Origin: Tritrichomonas musculus
Lineage: Eukaryota; Parabasalia; Tritrichomonadida; Tritrichomonadidae
NCBI GenBank assembly: GCA_039105265.1
Contig: JAPFFF010000006.1
Span: forward strand, 3,286,001 to 3,350,000
Length of the DNA stretch: 64,000 nucleotides
Direction: 5' to 3'
Part shown: positions 31,358 through 42,285 of the stretch, in pieces
How positions within the stretch are numbered: the first letter of the stretch is position 1
How the letters are laid out: each line of letters begins with the position of its first letter
The notes under the pieces: generated by a model
Told to the model about the DNA's origin: nothing
Databases searched by the model: none
What the model saw: the letters and a program-made list of their open reading frames with translations, nothing else
Position numbers and translations under genes: made by a program

Positions 31358-32740
31358 ATGAATCTTCCTCCAGGAGCAGAAAAACCGCGTAAAATCATGC
31401 CAAATAAAAAAAATCAACGCGTATTAAAAAGAGTACAATTTCCTGATCAGCAAACAGACAAAGCAAAAAGAGATATTCTTGAATTACAAAATCTCATAGA
31501 AAAAAAAAGCGCCGAAATTTCAAAATGGAAAACAGCTCTTGGAAGGAATGATCCAAAAGATGGATCATCAGCACTTGCAGAACTTAATAATCTTCAAGCA
31601 GCTTTCGAAAGGGTTAATAATATGGCAAAGGAAAGGCTCGAACCAGTTATAGCTCAATTAAACAAGACAAAATCTCATTATGAAGCAAAAGTATTCAAAA
31701 TGGAAATGTTTAAAAAAGCATCTAAAGAAAGAGATCATTCTTTAGATATCATTCAAGATAGAATCGATCATATTACAGCTGAATTGGATGCACCAAACAT
31801 CCTTCCTGTCGATTATACACCAATTCACGCAGTACTACAACAAACACAAAAAAAACAATGCGAAATCGAAGAAATTTACAGATCAAAGCAATTTTCTCTT
31901 TTTAACGAACGCTCTTTTTCTTTAATTAATGAAAATTTAGCCAAAAAGCTTAATTTACAACAAGAAGCAGAAAAACATTCGTCAAGAAAAGCACAATCTC
32001 TTAGAATGGAACACGAAGCTAGAATTAATCAGCCAGAACAAGTAATTGATGAAGAATGGATACTTGCCAGACATAAACTTGATAAATTACGTTTAATGCT
32101 GGAAGATGCTAAACGATCAGTTAAATATTTAAATGATACAGCTGAACAATTGGCAAATAGCAATAGAAGAGTTGCTGATGATTTAGCTAGAAGCCAGGAT
32201 GAGCTAGCGTATTTTTCGAAATTTTTACCAGGAGCTAATCATGATGAACTAAAGAATAAAACAGATGGCGTTTCGCGTTATGATTTAACAGTGCTTGAAG
32301 CACAAACAAATTCAGCTGATATATTATTAAATGTTGGTAAAATGAAAACAAAGTCAATCAAATCAAGTTTAGATTCATTAAAAAATAAATTGGCAGAATT
32401 ACCCGAATTAGTTAAAAAAGCAACTGAGAGCGCAGAACAGACTAAATATGAGCTCGAAAACTCTGAGAATACTTTGAAACAATCTCAAGAATTGAAAGCT
32501 GAACTATATTCGAGAAAAGTATTTGCAGAGGAAGAAGAGAAATTACTAAAAGAAAGAATTATACAGCAACAGAATGAATTAGAATCAATTCAAAGACAAA
32601 CTGAAGAGGCAAAGAACCAAATTGAAAAACAGAGAGCAATTATGCAAATGAACGAAGAAATGCAGAACTTAAAGACTATGAACTTTGATAAGTTTACTTC
32701 AACAATTTCAAACTTGATGAAGATGAAAAAGCAATTATAA
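31358..32740 (+). CDS. Coiled-coil protein of unknown function
   Basis: The 460-residue protein is almost entirely alpha-helical and Lys/Glu/Gln-rich. The first 30 residues are basic and probably disordered (MNLPPGAEKPRKIMPNKKNQ). Heptads run from about 35 to 145, 165 to 300 and 325 to 445, broken by a Pro-containing linker at about 147-155 (APNILPVDYTP) and a Gly/Pro kink near FLPGANHDEL. No enzymatic motif, membrane segment or signal peptide is seen. It resembles basal-body or flagellar coiled-coil proteins in general design, but that is only an impression; I do not recognise the family. The start ATG lies 4 bases after CACTC, and the frame has no earlier ATG. Confidence 0.7.
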   Translation: MNLPPGAEKPRKIMPNKKNQRVLKRVQFPDQQTDKAKRDILELQNLIEKKSAEISKWKTALGRNDPKDGSSALAELNNLQAAFERVNNMAKERLEPVIAQLNKTKSHYEAKVFKMEMFKKASKERDHSLDIIQDRIDHITAELDAPNILPVDYTPIHAVLQQTQKKQCEIEEIYRSKQFSLFNERSFSLINENLAKKLNLQQEAEKHSSRKAQSLRMEHEARINQPEQVIDEEWILARHKLDKLRLMLEDAKRSVKYLNDTAEQLANSNRRVADDLARSQDELAYFSKFLPGANHDELKNKTDGVSRYDLTVLEAQTNSADILLNVGKMKTKSIKSSLDSLKNKLAELPELVKKATESAEQTKYELENSENTLKQSQELKAELYSRKVFAEEEEKLLKERIIQQQNELESIQRQTEEAKNQIEKQRAIMQMNEEMQNLKTMNFDKFTSTISNLMKMKKQL

Positions 32741-33032
32741 TTTATTATTAATTATTATTAACGAATAAACCTGTTTTTATTATTATTAAAAGTTAATCAT
32801 TCTACTTTTTTTAATATAATGCATTTTTACGAATAGGACTTATTACCAATCCTTTTTGCATATTTGATGTTTGAACTTTTATTAATCATTTGTTCAAAAT
32901 ACTGATAATGATATTATTCGACATATTGAATGCTAAACTTAACATACAAATGAGACTTGAATGCTCAAAAAACGTTTTTTTCAATACGACCATTTATAAT
33001 CTAAAAAAGTTCATATCTGCGTTTATAATTTA
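32741..33032. other. Intergenic with promoter of surface-protein gene
   Basis: 292 bp, AT-rich. TCATAT at about 33011-33016 could serve as an initiator 17 bp before the next ATG. Nothing else is seen. Confidence 0.3.
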
Positions 33033-34685
33033 ATGCGATTATTCAATACAACAATCATATGCGGATTAATATTATCAAAATATACTGACTGCTCACCGTT
33101 ACTTTTATTTTCTCATCAAAGTTTTACACCTTCTTTAAGTTTTTCCTCTTTTCAATTATCACATTTTGCTCATACCGCCTTATACCTTCAGACTCAATCA
33201 AATTTATTAATTAGGAAGTCAGATTTTTCAAATTTTTTAAAAACTCCAATTATTGAATCTCGTCCTCCAATCACAACTTATGAACGAATATGTAGGGATA
33301 GACGCAATCCTGATGCTGTGCTTGATAATCTTAATTTCCAAATTTGCTCAACTGATTTTTATACAGATCTGAGTACAGTGAATACGTCAGGTGGTGCACT
33401 ATTTTTTGATGATGATCGAAATTCAATTACAATTACGCAATGCAATTTTGCATATTGCCATGCAGCTATTAATGGCGGGGCAATATATATAAAATATGCA
33501 TCCCAATTAATTATCAAATTTACATACTTCCAAGATTGCACCACTGGCTTTTTACATAATCATACAGGTGTTTCAGAAGCTAAGGGCGGGGCAATATATG
33601 CTAACTGTCTTGTGACTAATATCACAGCTTGCAATTTTTCAAGGTGCACAGTGGATTATGATATAACCAGGTATGGAGGGGCAATTTACTTTGCACGTTG
33701 TAGCGAAATGAAATCACAAGGCTTGTATGTTTATTTGTCTAAATTTGAAAGTTGCGGATCTGTTTCAGGCAGAACAAGTGTTACAAATGGAGGCGCGATA
33801 TATGTAAATTGCACATTAACGTTAAAATCAGATTATGTGGTTAATATCAGTTACACTAATTTCACCAACTGTGCGTATGGGGAAGGAGGCTCAATAGTTG
33901 ATATAAGTGGTGATGCAGACATTGTATACTTCCGGCATGTACAATTTGGAAGAGATCAGTTATATCAACCAGTTTACCCCCGTAATGATTATTATATCGT
34001 CAATGTCAACAATTCTCGTCTTGAAAGGCCAACAAAATTATTTTTATATAATGTTTCACTAACTGAAAATAATGTTGAACAACAGCCTGTTGTATTTCAT
34101 ATGCTAGGAAATAATATTTCAATTGCACATGGACCTAGCGATGTTGGATCCATATATTTATCAAGAGATAACGGAAATTATGCTTTACTCAATGAACAAC
34201 CTATCAATATGCTTGCTTACGTTAATTTATATAATATAAGTCGTTATTCATATCCTTATATTGTGGCACTGGAAGATAATCAAATATTTGTTCCATTTGC
34301 AACTCCAACTGCATCTGCAACAGAATCACTCACTCCAGCATTGACAAGTACACCAGCACCACAGCCAACATCAACAACATCAGCAGTAACATCATCTTCA
34401 AATACCTCTGAATCATCTTCATCAGGAATTTTGCCTCCTTCAGAAATTCTTTCAGCAACAGAAGTAATTGATGGTTCAGAAAACAATGCAAGCACCAAAT
34501 CCGGTGGTTTGAGTACAACAGCTATTGTCTTAATTGTTATTGCGGTTGTCATTATAATTATTACTGCAATATTGATTACTGTTTTATGCATCAGAAATGG
34601 TAGATGTGGTGGATCTAAAAATCAAATTATAGATGCCAGATCTGCTACAAATGATGAAGCAATTAGACGCTTCACTTATTTTTAA
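33033..34685 (+). CDS. Polymorphic outer membrane protein (Pmp)-like type I surface protein
   Basis: The 550-residue protein has a weak N-terminal signal-like segment (TTIICGLILSKYTDC). The ectodomain contains five or six GGA(I/L/S) motifs, at about residues 119 (GGALFF), 148 (GGAIYI), 185 (GGAIYA), 215 (GGAIYF), 253 (GGAIYV) and 284 (GGSIVD). They are spaced 30-40 residues apart with regularly placed Cys, the pattern of a Pmp-type right-handed beta-helix known from Chlamydia and from a trichomonad surface family. A Ser/Thr/Pro-rich stalk (about 415-475) precedes one membrane helix at about 494-518 (AIVLIVIAVVIIIITAILIT) and a short basic cytoplasmic tail ending RRFTYF. It is predicted to be displayed on the plasma membrane, possibly in adhesion; ligand unknown. 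Convergent with the permease gene. Confidence 0.85.
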   Translation: MRLFNTTIICGLILSKYTDCSPLLLFSHQSFTPSLSFSSFQLSHFAHTALYLQTQSNLLIRKSDFSNFLKTPIIESRPPITTYERICRDRRNPDAVLDNLNFQICSTDFYTDLSTVNTSGGALFFDDDRNSITITQCNFAYCHAAINGGAIYIKYASQLIIKFTYFQDCTTGFLHNHTGVSEAKGGAIYANCLVTNITACNFSRCTVDYDITRYGGAIYFARCSEMKSQGLYVYLSKFESCGSVSGRTSVTNGGAIYVNCTLTLKSDYVVNISYTNFTNCAYGEGGSIVDISGDADIVYFRHVQFGRDQLYQPVYPRNDYYIVNVNNSRLERPTKLFLYNVSLTENNVEQQPVVFHMLGNNISIAHGPSDVGSIYLSRDNGNYALLNEQPINMLAYVNLYNISRYSYPYIVALEDNQIFVPFATPTASATESLTPALTSTPAPQPTSTTSAVTSSSNTSESSSSGILPPSEILSATEVIDGSENNASTKSGGLSTTAIVLIVIAVVIIIITAILITVLCIRNGRCGGSKNQIIDARSATNDEAIRRFTYF

Positions 34686-35099
34686 TAGGATTCCTTATTA
34701 TTTCAAAATTGTTTACAATAAAATTTTTTTGTTATTAATATTTACATTTGCAAGATAAAATATTTTCTCTCATTGAACATTTCGTTACCATTAAATTAAA
34801 AAAATTTGCACATTTTTTTTGATACAATATTGAAATTTGCACCTTTTAGTTAATAAGTTATTTATATAAAGATAAAAAAAGTTGTCTTCCTCTATTTAAA
34901 GATATTATTAAATTTTTCATTCTATTCTCTTTTTCAATTTTTTGATATAACATTGAGATTTCATTGAACAAATTCAAATATTTGAATGGCTATAAAACAA
35001 AACAAAAAAAATACATATATATCGGCAATATAACGTTTTATAAATATTAAATATCTATTCTATAAAATCTTTTCTAAGCTAACATTTCAATAATAAAAT
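34686..35099. other. Intergenic between convergent genes
   Basis: About 414 bp of AT-rich DNA holding the 3' flanks of both genes. TAAA words, the trichomonad polyadenylation-type signal, are frequent but cannot be singled out. Confidence 0.35.
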
Positions 35100-36623
35100 T
35101 TATAATTTTGATTCAGTATTTTCATTGTTTGATTCTGAAACGCTATCATCTTGTCCTTCAGATCTGCTATCAACATTATCAATTTCACTGGAAAGTTCAT
35201 TGCTTTCTTTCTTTTCTTCGGCACTGTTTTCATCATCATCTTTTTGATCTGGGAGAATAGCATTAAGTAAAACACCAACGATTGTACAGATAGCAAGTGG
35301 GGAAATGCTGATTCCTTCAATGTTAACATTAACACCGCCAGCTGTGAAACCAAGACCAATGGTGACAATAAGTGCTGCGATCATCATGTTCTTGGCCTTT
35401 GTGATATTGACTTGATTGATGATTAAAACTTTCATTCCCATTGTAGCAATGATTCCAAACATAATCATTGAAGCTCCACCGATAACTGGTCCTGGGATTG
35501 AAGTGATGACTCCTCCTATCTTTGTTAAAAGTCCAATGCAGAATGCAATTATGCCTGCAAGTAAGATAAGCTTTGGATTATAATTCTTTGTAATGGCAAG
35601 AACACCAGTGTTTTCGCCATATGTGGTAATTGCTGGACCACCAAGGAGGCCAGCGATGAAAAGAGCAACACCATCACCAAGCAAAGTGAAATGCAAACCT
35701 GGATCTTCAAAGAAGTTCTTTCCTACAACTGCTCCATTCGTTGTAATGTCACCAAGATGCTCCATAAATGTAACAATTGAAATTGGACAAATCATTGCTA
35801 TGCTGTTCCAATCCCAATTCAAACCTTTATAGAAACTGAATGTTTCTTTTAAGCAATTTGGCTCAAAGAGAATCCAGTATGCATCGGTGATCTTACTATA
35901 GTCAATAACTTTGAAACAGGCTGAAACAATATAACCTCCAATAATTCCAAAAAGAACTGGGAAAGATGTCCAAATTCCTCTTGCTAATGTTGCAACACCT
36001 AAGATAATTAAAGCAGTAACAACAACTATAATCCAAACAGCATAAGTTTTCATGTTTTGTTCTCCTGTTTCTTCATTTGGTGTATAATTTCCAACAATAT
36101 AACTGCTAATAACTGAAGGTGCGAGTGTAAGTCCGATAACCATAATAACTGGGCCAACAACAATTGGAGGGAAGATCTTCTTAACACGTGCAGGACCAAC
36201 GAAATAAACAATTAATGAATAAATACAATATAAAACACCCGTCATTATAACAGCAACCTGTTGACCACCAATTACTTTATTTTTAATTTCTTGGCTGATA
36301 ACATTTCCTTGCTTATCTGTGAATTTAGCTTGATTTTGTTGCATTGCAGTAACAAAGGAGAAGGAACTTCCAAGAAATGTCGGAACTTTTCTTTGAGCAA
36401 TGAAATGGAAACATATTGTGCAAAGTCCTGCTGAAAGAATGGCAATTGATGGGCTTAATCCAGTGATTAATGGAACGAGAACATTTGATCCCATCATAGC
36501 TAAAACGTGTTGAACACCAAGGATAAAGTTCAAACCATATCGCTTGACTTTCTCAGGATTACCGCCACATTTTTCAATGGCTCTGTCAAAGCATGTGCAT
36601 TCTGGCTTCTTGCAGGAAGGCAT
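35100..36623 (-). CDS. Xanthine/uracil permease (NCS2/NAT family)
   Basis: The 507-residue, highly hydrophobic protein has about 14 membrane segments. GVQHVLAMMGSNVLVP (residues about 36-51) is the conserved QH motif region of the first segment. ENTGVLAITK (about 333-342) matches the NAT signature [QEP]-N-x-G-x(4)-T-[RKG], close to the UraA form, which points to uracil or xanthine rather than ascorbate. The cytosolic N-terminus is Cys-rich (PSCKKPECTC), and the C-terminal 45 residues are very acidic (DQKDDDENSAEEKKESNELS). Trichomonads cannot make purines or pyrimidines de novo, so nucleobase uptake at the plasma membrane is the expected role. An initiator-like TCATTT lies 12-17 bases upstream of the ATG. 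Confidence 0.93.
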   Translation of the reverse strand: MPSCKKPECTCFDRAIEKCGGNPEKVKRYGLNFILGVQHVLAMMGSNVLVPLITGLSPSIAILSAGLCTICFHFIAQRKVPTFLGSSFSFVTAMQQNQAKFTDKQGNVISQEIKNKVIGGQQVAVIMTGVLYCIYSLIVYFVGPARVKKIFPPIVVGPVIMVIGLTLAPSVISSYIVGNYTPNEETGEQNMKTYAVWIIVVVTALIILGVATLARGIWTSFPVLFGIIGGYIVSACFKVIDYSKITDAYWILFEPNCLKETFSFYKGLNWDWNSIAMICPISIVTFMEHLGDITTNGAVVGKNFFEDPGLHFTLLGDGVALFIAGLLGGPAITTYGENTGVLAITKNYNPKLILLAGIIAFCIGLLTKIGGVITSIPGPVIGGASMIMFGIIATMGMKVLIINQVNITKAKNMMIAALIVTIGLGFTAGGVNVNIEGISISPLAICTIVGVLLNAILPDQKDDDENSAEEKKESNELSSEIDNVDSRSEGQDDSVSESNNENTESKL

Positions 36624-36634
36624 TCTTCAAATTA

Positions 36635-36640
36635 AAATGA
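36635..36640 (-). promoter_or_regulatory. Possible initiator (Inr) of the permease gene
   Basis: Read on the minus strand this is TCATTT, fitting TCA-Py-(T/A). It is 12 bases before the start codon, the canonical distance in trichomonads. Confidence 0.4.
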
Positions 36641-38252
36641 AGTCAATTTCAGCATTCTTATTTTTAATGAAAAAACATCCCGTAGCTATTTCAGAAAAAT
36701 TTGAAAACTCTTTCAATGTAAACGTTTATAAGATTAGATAAAATTGATATATTTCCTAACTGGCATAAGTAATATAAATTTTATTTAATATATATGTATA
36801 ATATTATTTTTTATTAAAATTTATATGATTAAAATAATTATTTCTATGATTATAAACAAGAAATTTCCAAAACAAACTTTTGAATGATCCCAAAACCCAA
36901 AAAGAATAAAAAATATTTATCTTTATAAAAAATAATTTTAGTAAAAAATTTCATTTGTTATAATATTTTTAAATTAATTTTAACTTATAAATATTATATT
37001 TTAAGTCATATATTAATTCTATTGTGATACAATCAAAAACAATGCATTTTAATCAAAAAAATAATTTTATCAAAAAAGTGACCATTCAAACGTTTCAAAA
37101 ATCAAATTTTTTCATTGAAATTTTTTTAGCTACGTTCTTTCTCACAATTGGTTTTTACAAAACATGGCCATTACAAACATTTGTTTGGCCTTGTAGACAA
37201 ACCTGAATTACAAAAAAACATCAGGGAATAATTTAGTATTACATTATTTGATTCTTGTTGCAAATTTATTAATTGTTTTTTAAAAAAACTATTATTGTTA
37301 CATATAACTCAAATTGAGTACTCATTCAAATAACTAATCAACTATCAATTTTAATAATATTCTGGTAAAAAAAAATAAAATCATGAAAAAATCTATGGAT
37401 TCATTCACTTTGTCATTTAAATGTATAAAAATTTTAGAAAAGACACACAATAAAAATCTTTTTTTAAAAAATCTCAATATAAAACAAAATAGATGCGATT
37501 TTAATCTTTTTAATGAATTTACCAAAGGTAAGACAGAGTTAAAGCTTAAATATCAAAGATATATCATTTTACAGATGCCAACATGAAATATTTTCCTCGA
37601 GTTCCATTGTCTCCTGGCAAAAACAACTATTAATTATCATGTATAATAAAAAGGATATATGAAATATATTATATTGCATATCTGTTTTTGCAAAATTATC
37701 ATATAATAATTATTAGGATTTTTATATATCTATATTTTTTTTTTTGAAATGAAACAGATTTGAAACTTTTATTTTAATTATACATATTGCATACTGTCTG
37801 GAATTTATCTTTTGAGTGAAAGTCAATTTTAATTTCTACCCTATTTCGTAAAAATCATAAAAAGAATCCTCACAAAAAAGAAGTATTCTATCATCTATTA
37901 GTTGATTAAAAATTGGACCATTTATTTCTATTTAAATTGCTTTTTCTTTTACAAATGAATTAAATATTGAATTAATTTCATTATAAATAATTTAAAATCA
38001 ATATATATTTTTCTATTTAAACAATTACTAAGAAATTAATCAGTTAACAATAATTTCCAACTAGAAAATATATAAATACATTTATAAAAAATTGAATGAA
38101 TTTGAGAATTTGAACCATTCTCTCAACTTTTTAGATGTGGCATTCAATTATTCTGGAATCATTATGAATTTGATGATTTATAAAATTATCTTCTCCATTG
38201 AAATATTATCTTAACTTGATTAATTTCTTCAAAAAGTAATTATATTCAAAAT
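36641..38252. other. Long AT-rich intergenic stretch
   Basis: About 1.6 kb between divergent genes. Short frames at 37024 and 37383 lack codon bias or recognisable motifs and are not called. No repeat or RNA is supported. Confidence 0.45.
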
Positions 38253-40031
38253 ATGGAAGAATCCCCGCCATCAACTCAACAAAAACACGTCTTTTTCCAC
38301 ACAAAAACAGTTAATGGTATTGATGCAAAGTTTAAATTGATTAATGACGCTTTATCAGTTCCACAGTATTCTTTTGAAAATTTTGTTCCATATATTGATG
38401 AATTAATTCCAGAAATCCAAGATAGCACTTTTGCAGAAAATCTTCGTGATCCGTATGACGACTTTTTTGATTTTCAAGTCGTTATAGCAGACTTAATCGC
38501 ACAAAATGATATAAACGAGTTATATGAACATCCATCAGAACCACTTGAGCAACTTCTTGAAGGACTTAGAGCAATGTTTGATGCCGACATAATCAATAAC
38601 CTTACTGATTCTTTTCCATTAAATGCGGAGAAAATTCTTCAAAGCTTCAAGCCCGATTTGCAAAAATCATGTGCTGCAATAGCATCATTAACCCATGAAA
38701 ATGCAATCAACAAAAACTTTATTTTGTGGATTGGCAATGCATTAATACCACAACAATGGCATGGTTGTACATCAGCAGAAAATATGACAATCAAACTTGC
38801 AGGATATTTTATGAAATATCGTAGAGTTGTTAAAAATCATTCTCCTCATTGGGCAATTCTATCTCCTCAAGGTGATATCACCATTTATTTAGCTCAGGAC
38901 TTGAGCATTGTTGATAATTTTCATGTCAATAAGATTGAGAGTTCTCGAAGTGGACATTCAATCAGAGTTTTTAAAGATTCAAACATAGGTGCTCGACTCA
39001 TTCCATACGATCGAGAAACATTTGATACTTGGCTGAGTCCAGAACCTCTTCTCCCACGATGCCTTGCATATTACGCATCAATGATTCCAGAACAACTCAT
39101 TGATGCTTTCGAAACAGCAATTATTCAACCAGATACATATCTCTTACGCGCTATCCTTCACCATGATGTTTTGAAATTTAATGAAAAGAATCAAGAAGTA
39201 ATGGAAGCCCTCTTAACCATATTCTCATATCATAATCTTGTTCATAGGTTTTTGATGGCGTCTTGTGCTCTTGAATTTTCATCTTCAAATTTAGATGAAA
39301 ACAACGTTTTGAGAAGCAATTCACACGTTACACTTTTGTTTAAAGTTTATTACAAAAGATATGGAAGAGTATTATTCGATAACATATTAAAACCAATCAT
39401 CAACAAAATTAATGAATACGGACCACTTAATATTAAAGAAGAAGACACATCAAAGATTGGTCAAGTTGAAGAATTACTTAATTGGGTTATTGAAAAATTC
39501 TTAACAGGAGGTCCATTCATATCAGATGAATTTAGACATATGGCATCTGTTATCAAAACAATAACAGCAACAAGACTACGATCAAAACATGCTGTCTTTA
39601 ATGCCTTATCATCATTCTTCTGCCTCAGATTTTCTACTGCTATTATCGCTGATCCCAATGGCTATGATAGCACTATAGATCCTACAGTAACAGCTACAAC
39701 AGTTCCATTTGCCCAACTTTTGCAGCTTCCATTTAATTTACAGCCAATGACCGAACGTTATAATTATCTTGGAAAATTGAATGAAAAGATAATTGATCGT
39801 TATGAAGAAATTTACAATTATGTTTTAACTATTGCTGATATTGATCATCCAGTTGAATATAGGAAACCTTCACATGATGAAGTCGTAACCGCCATTAAAA
39901 AAGTTATGGAAATGCTGAATCAAAATAGACCTCAATTTGTGATGAAATATACAGAGCTTTACGAGAATGACTCTGATCACTCTGCTTCATCATTTGCAAT
40001 GTCTGATTTTATCACAAAATTGTTCAGGTAA
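38253..40031 (+). CDS. Ras GTPase-activating protein (RasGAP domain)
   Basis: The 592-residue protein carries a RasGAP fold from about residue 270 to 510. NNVLRSNSHVTLLFKVYYKR (351-370) matches the finger-loop region L-F-R-x-N-S-x-x-T-K, with Arg354 as the candidate arginine finger. GRVLFDNILKPIINKI follows, and FFCLRFSTAII (about 456-466) corresponds to the F-L-R-x-x-x-P-A-I signature. The Pro of the signature is replaced by Thr, but both Arg residues are present, so activity on a Ras-like GTPase is plausible. Residues about 145-255 contain beta-rich sequence (SPHWAILSPQGDITIYL) that could be a PH-like domain; this is uncertain. It is expected at membranes or in the cytosol in growth or phagocytosis signalling. 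Confidence 0.8.
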   Translation: MEESPPSTQQKHVFFHTKTVNGIDAKFKLINDALSVPQYSFENFVPYIDELIPEIQDSTFAENLRDPYDDFFDFQVVIADLIAQNDINELYEHPSEPLEQLLEGLRAMFDADIINNLTDSFPLNAEKILQSFKPDLQKSCAAIASLTHENAINKNFILWIGNALIPQQWHGCTSAENMTIKLAGYFMKYRRVVKNHSPHWAILSPQGDITIYLAQDLSIVDNFHVNKIESSRSGHSIRVFKDSNIGARLIPYDRETFDTWLSPEPLLPRCLAYYASMIPEQLIDAFETAIIQPDTYLLRAILHHDVLKFNEKNQEVMEALLTIFSYHNLVHRFLMASCALEFSSSNLDENNVLRSNSHVTLLFKVYYKRYGRVLFDNILKPIINKINEYGPLNIKEEDTSKIGQVEELLNWVIEKFLTGGPFISDEFRHMASVIKTITATRLRSKHAVFNALSSFFCLRFSTAIIADPNGYDSTIDPTVTATTVPFAQLLQLPFNLQPMTERYNYLGKLNEKIIDRYEEIYNYVLTIADIDHPVEYRKPSHDEVVTAIKKVMEMLNQNRPQFVMKYTELYENDSDHSASSFAMSDFITKLFR

Positions 40032-40330
40032 ATTAATTCATGTATTAATTTTTATTATAGTTTATAATAAATAAAAAAATAAAAGTATCATCTTTCTTTT
40101 TGTTTTTTAGATGAATTTATTACTTATTGTTCCAAGGTATCAATAGATAGAAGATTAATTTAATCTGATCTATATAATAATATAAGCAGTGAGCCATTAA
40201 ACGCAATTTTTCAAATAATTTACATGCACAATGCTAATTTAAATGTAAAAATGTCCCAAAATTTTGCATAAATTTAAATACTTAAATATATTTTCTTTTC
40301 TTTTTATTTGGAAATCAAACATACAAACAA

Positions 40331-41542
40331 TCATTTGCTTGTCACATATGGAGATGGATAATAAGATTTGCAAAAACTGTTGGGTATTTGCTGAAAATCA
40401 CTCATATTAATATGATTGGTTGATGATGGAGGATAAACACTTGAAACAAAATTATTTGCTGATAATATATCACTAGTGCAGCTTAAACTAGCACTTCTTG
40501 GCGCTGGATAAACACTTGTAGCAAAGCAAATTTTATTTTGTGAATTAAAATTCGAGCTGATCTGCTGTTCAGATTGAATTTGAATCTTCCTTTGATCTTT
40601 TGAGTAATAAATTATTTGGCTCTTAGGATTAAATGAACTTTCTGAATTTTTGATTAAATCAATATAGTTGAAGAACCTTTCTTTGTTGACATTGCTAGTA
40701 ATAAAACCTGGATCTCTTTGTAATCTCTCAAGGATTTGATTAAAACTAGGACGATCTGATGGCAATTTCGACCAACAATCTTCAATAAGTTTTCGATATG
40801 ATGCTGGAATATCTTTTTTGATATCTGGCCTTAAATCTTTATATACAACATTTTCAAGAAATTCTAACATACTTAAATTTGGATAATAAACCTTACCGAT
40901 TAATAACTCGTATAAGATAAAAGCAAAAGAATATACGTCAGTCTTTTGTGAATATTTGTTATCACAAATTGTTTCTGGGGCAAAATATATCGATGGTCCT
41001 CTATCGTTTGGTGATGGGGAACTAGTTACAGTATAAATTTTTGATAAACCAAAGTCAGCTATTTTTGCATATAGATTTGAATCAAGTAATATATTATCTA
41101 ACTTCAAATCACGATGTAAAATGTTGTTTGAATGCAAATAAGCCATGCCTGCTGCAATTCCATAAATTATAATTAGCTTTTGTGTTGAATCCCAACCATC
41201 AATAACAAAACCATTTCTTTCCAAATTTACAATACTTTGTAATGTACCTTTTGGAGCATATTCAATAATAATCATTGGTCTTGGAGAATTATCAAAATCG
41301 TAGAGGCTATACCCATAAAATTTTGTAATGCATGGATGACTTATTTTGGAATTTATATTTAATTCCCTTTCAAGAGCAGTGATATCATCTTTTTCACTAA
41401 TATGGTCATAATCAATTCTATTTATTGATATTTTGGCCACATATTCTTTTCCACTATCTTTATCTAAAATTTTATATGCATGAGCAAAGCACCCGCGCCC
41501 AATACAATCCAATTGTACAAATTTATTAATATCAACATACAT
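40331..41542 (-). CDS. TKL-like protein kinase with Tyr/Pro-rich tail
   Basis: The 403-residue protein has a kinase domain at about residues 8-275: GRGCFAHAY (15-23), catalytic Lys37 in VAK, HRDLKLDN (143-150, Asp145), DFG (163-165), SIYFAPETI as the APE region, and the CWSKLPSDRPSF motif. All catalytic residues are present. The stretch VNKERFFNYIDLI just after the domain matches a helix commonly found behind trichomonad TKL kinases. The C-terminal 120 residues are low-complexity and contain three SVYP/SYYP repeats (TSVYPAP, SSVYPPS, KSYYPSP), which could be docking or phosphorylation sites. It is a paralogue of the kinase at 4266-6563 by domain type, but without the Ser-rich tail. Confidence 0.88.
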   Translation of the reverse strand: MYVDINKFVQLDCIGRGCFAHAYKILDKDSGKEYVAKISINRIDYDHISEKDDITALERELNINSKISHPCITKFYGYSLYDFDNSPRPMIIIEYAPKGTLQSIVNLERNGFVIDGWDSTQKLIIIYGIAAGMAYLHSNNILHRDLKLDNILLDSNLYAKIADFGLSKIYTVTSSPSPNDRGPSIYFAPETICDNKYSQKTDVYSFAFILYELLIGKVYYPNLSMLEFLENVVYKDLRPDIKKDIPASYRKLIEDCWSKLPSDRPSFNQILERLQRDPGFITSNVNKERFFNYIDLIKNSESSFNPKSQIIYYSKDQRKIQIQSEQQISSNFNSQNKICFATSVYPAPRSASLSCTSDILSANNFVSSVYPPSSTNHINMSDFQQIPNSFCKSYYPSPYVTSK

Positions 41543-41551
41543 TCATTCAAA

Positions 41552-41557
41552 GAATGA
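41552..41557 (-). promoter_or_regulatory. Possible initiator (Inr) of the TKL-like kinase gene
   Basis: TCATTC on the minus strand, 9 bases before the ATG at 41540-41542, fits the TCA-Py-(T/A) initiator and its usual distance. Confidence 0.35.
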
Positions 41558-42283
41558 GGTGATAAAAATTTCCAAAACCGTTGTAAGGTGAATATTGACC
41601 ATATTACAAAACATATTGATTTTGGCAAAGATTTCGATTAATCGTTTATGATACATCTCACTTTATTCAGAATTTATAAAATCTGATTAATTTCATATAA
41701 TAATATATCAAATACTTAATAATAATCATTATACATATATATAAAAAATAACAAAGATTAAAAGATGGTAATATTATATAATTAATTATAATCATGCTGG
41801 ATATATATATAAATATTATTTTAATTTTCTATATTTTACATTTTTTATTTATTTCAAAAAAGTATCACTTAACTCTTTCAATTACAATTGAGCATAGAAA
41901 AAATAAAATATTTGACTAGTTTATTATAAAAAATAATGCATAAACAATTGAATATTTTTTTATTTATAATAAATTAAATAAAACTCAAAATGATATGATA
42001 TATCATCCGATAAATTGGCAAGAAAAAACTGGAATATATCATATATACAAAATAAATATATAATTACTAAATTTAATAAATCTTTTAATTTTTAAAAATT
42101 TAGATAAATATTGAGATAATAATGATTTTTTATCTCTTTTAATATTATATTTTTTCTCGATAAATCACAATAATATTCTTATAATAATGGAAAATATAAT
42201 AATAGATATCCAATCAAAAAATAAATATATTTATATATAACAAAAAAATCTATAATTACATATAACTTTTGGATATCCAAAAA
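41558..42283. other. AT-rich intergenic stretch
   Basis: About 725 bp with no credible frame; mostly A/T homopolymers and TATATA words. Confidence 0.4.
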
Positions 42284-42285
42284 TA

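Noticed and set aside
37024-37586. Short frames upstream of the RasGAP gene
   Set aside because: Low-complexity Lys/Asn/Phe content, no motif, and not linked to the neighbouring gene.
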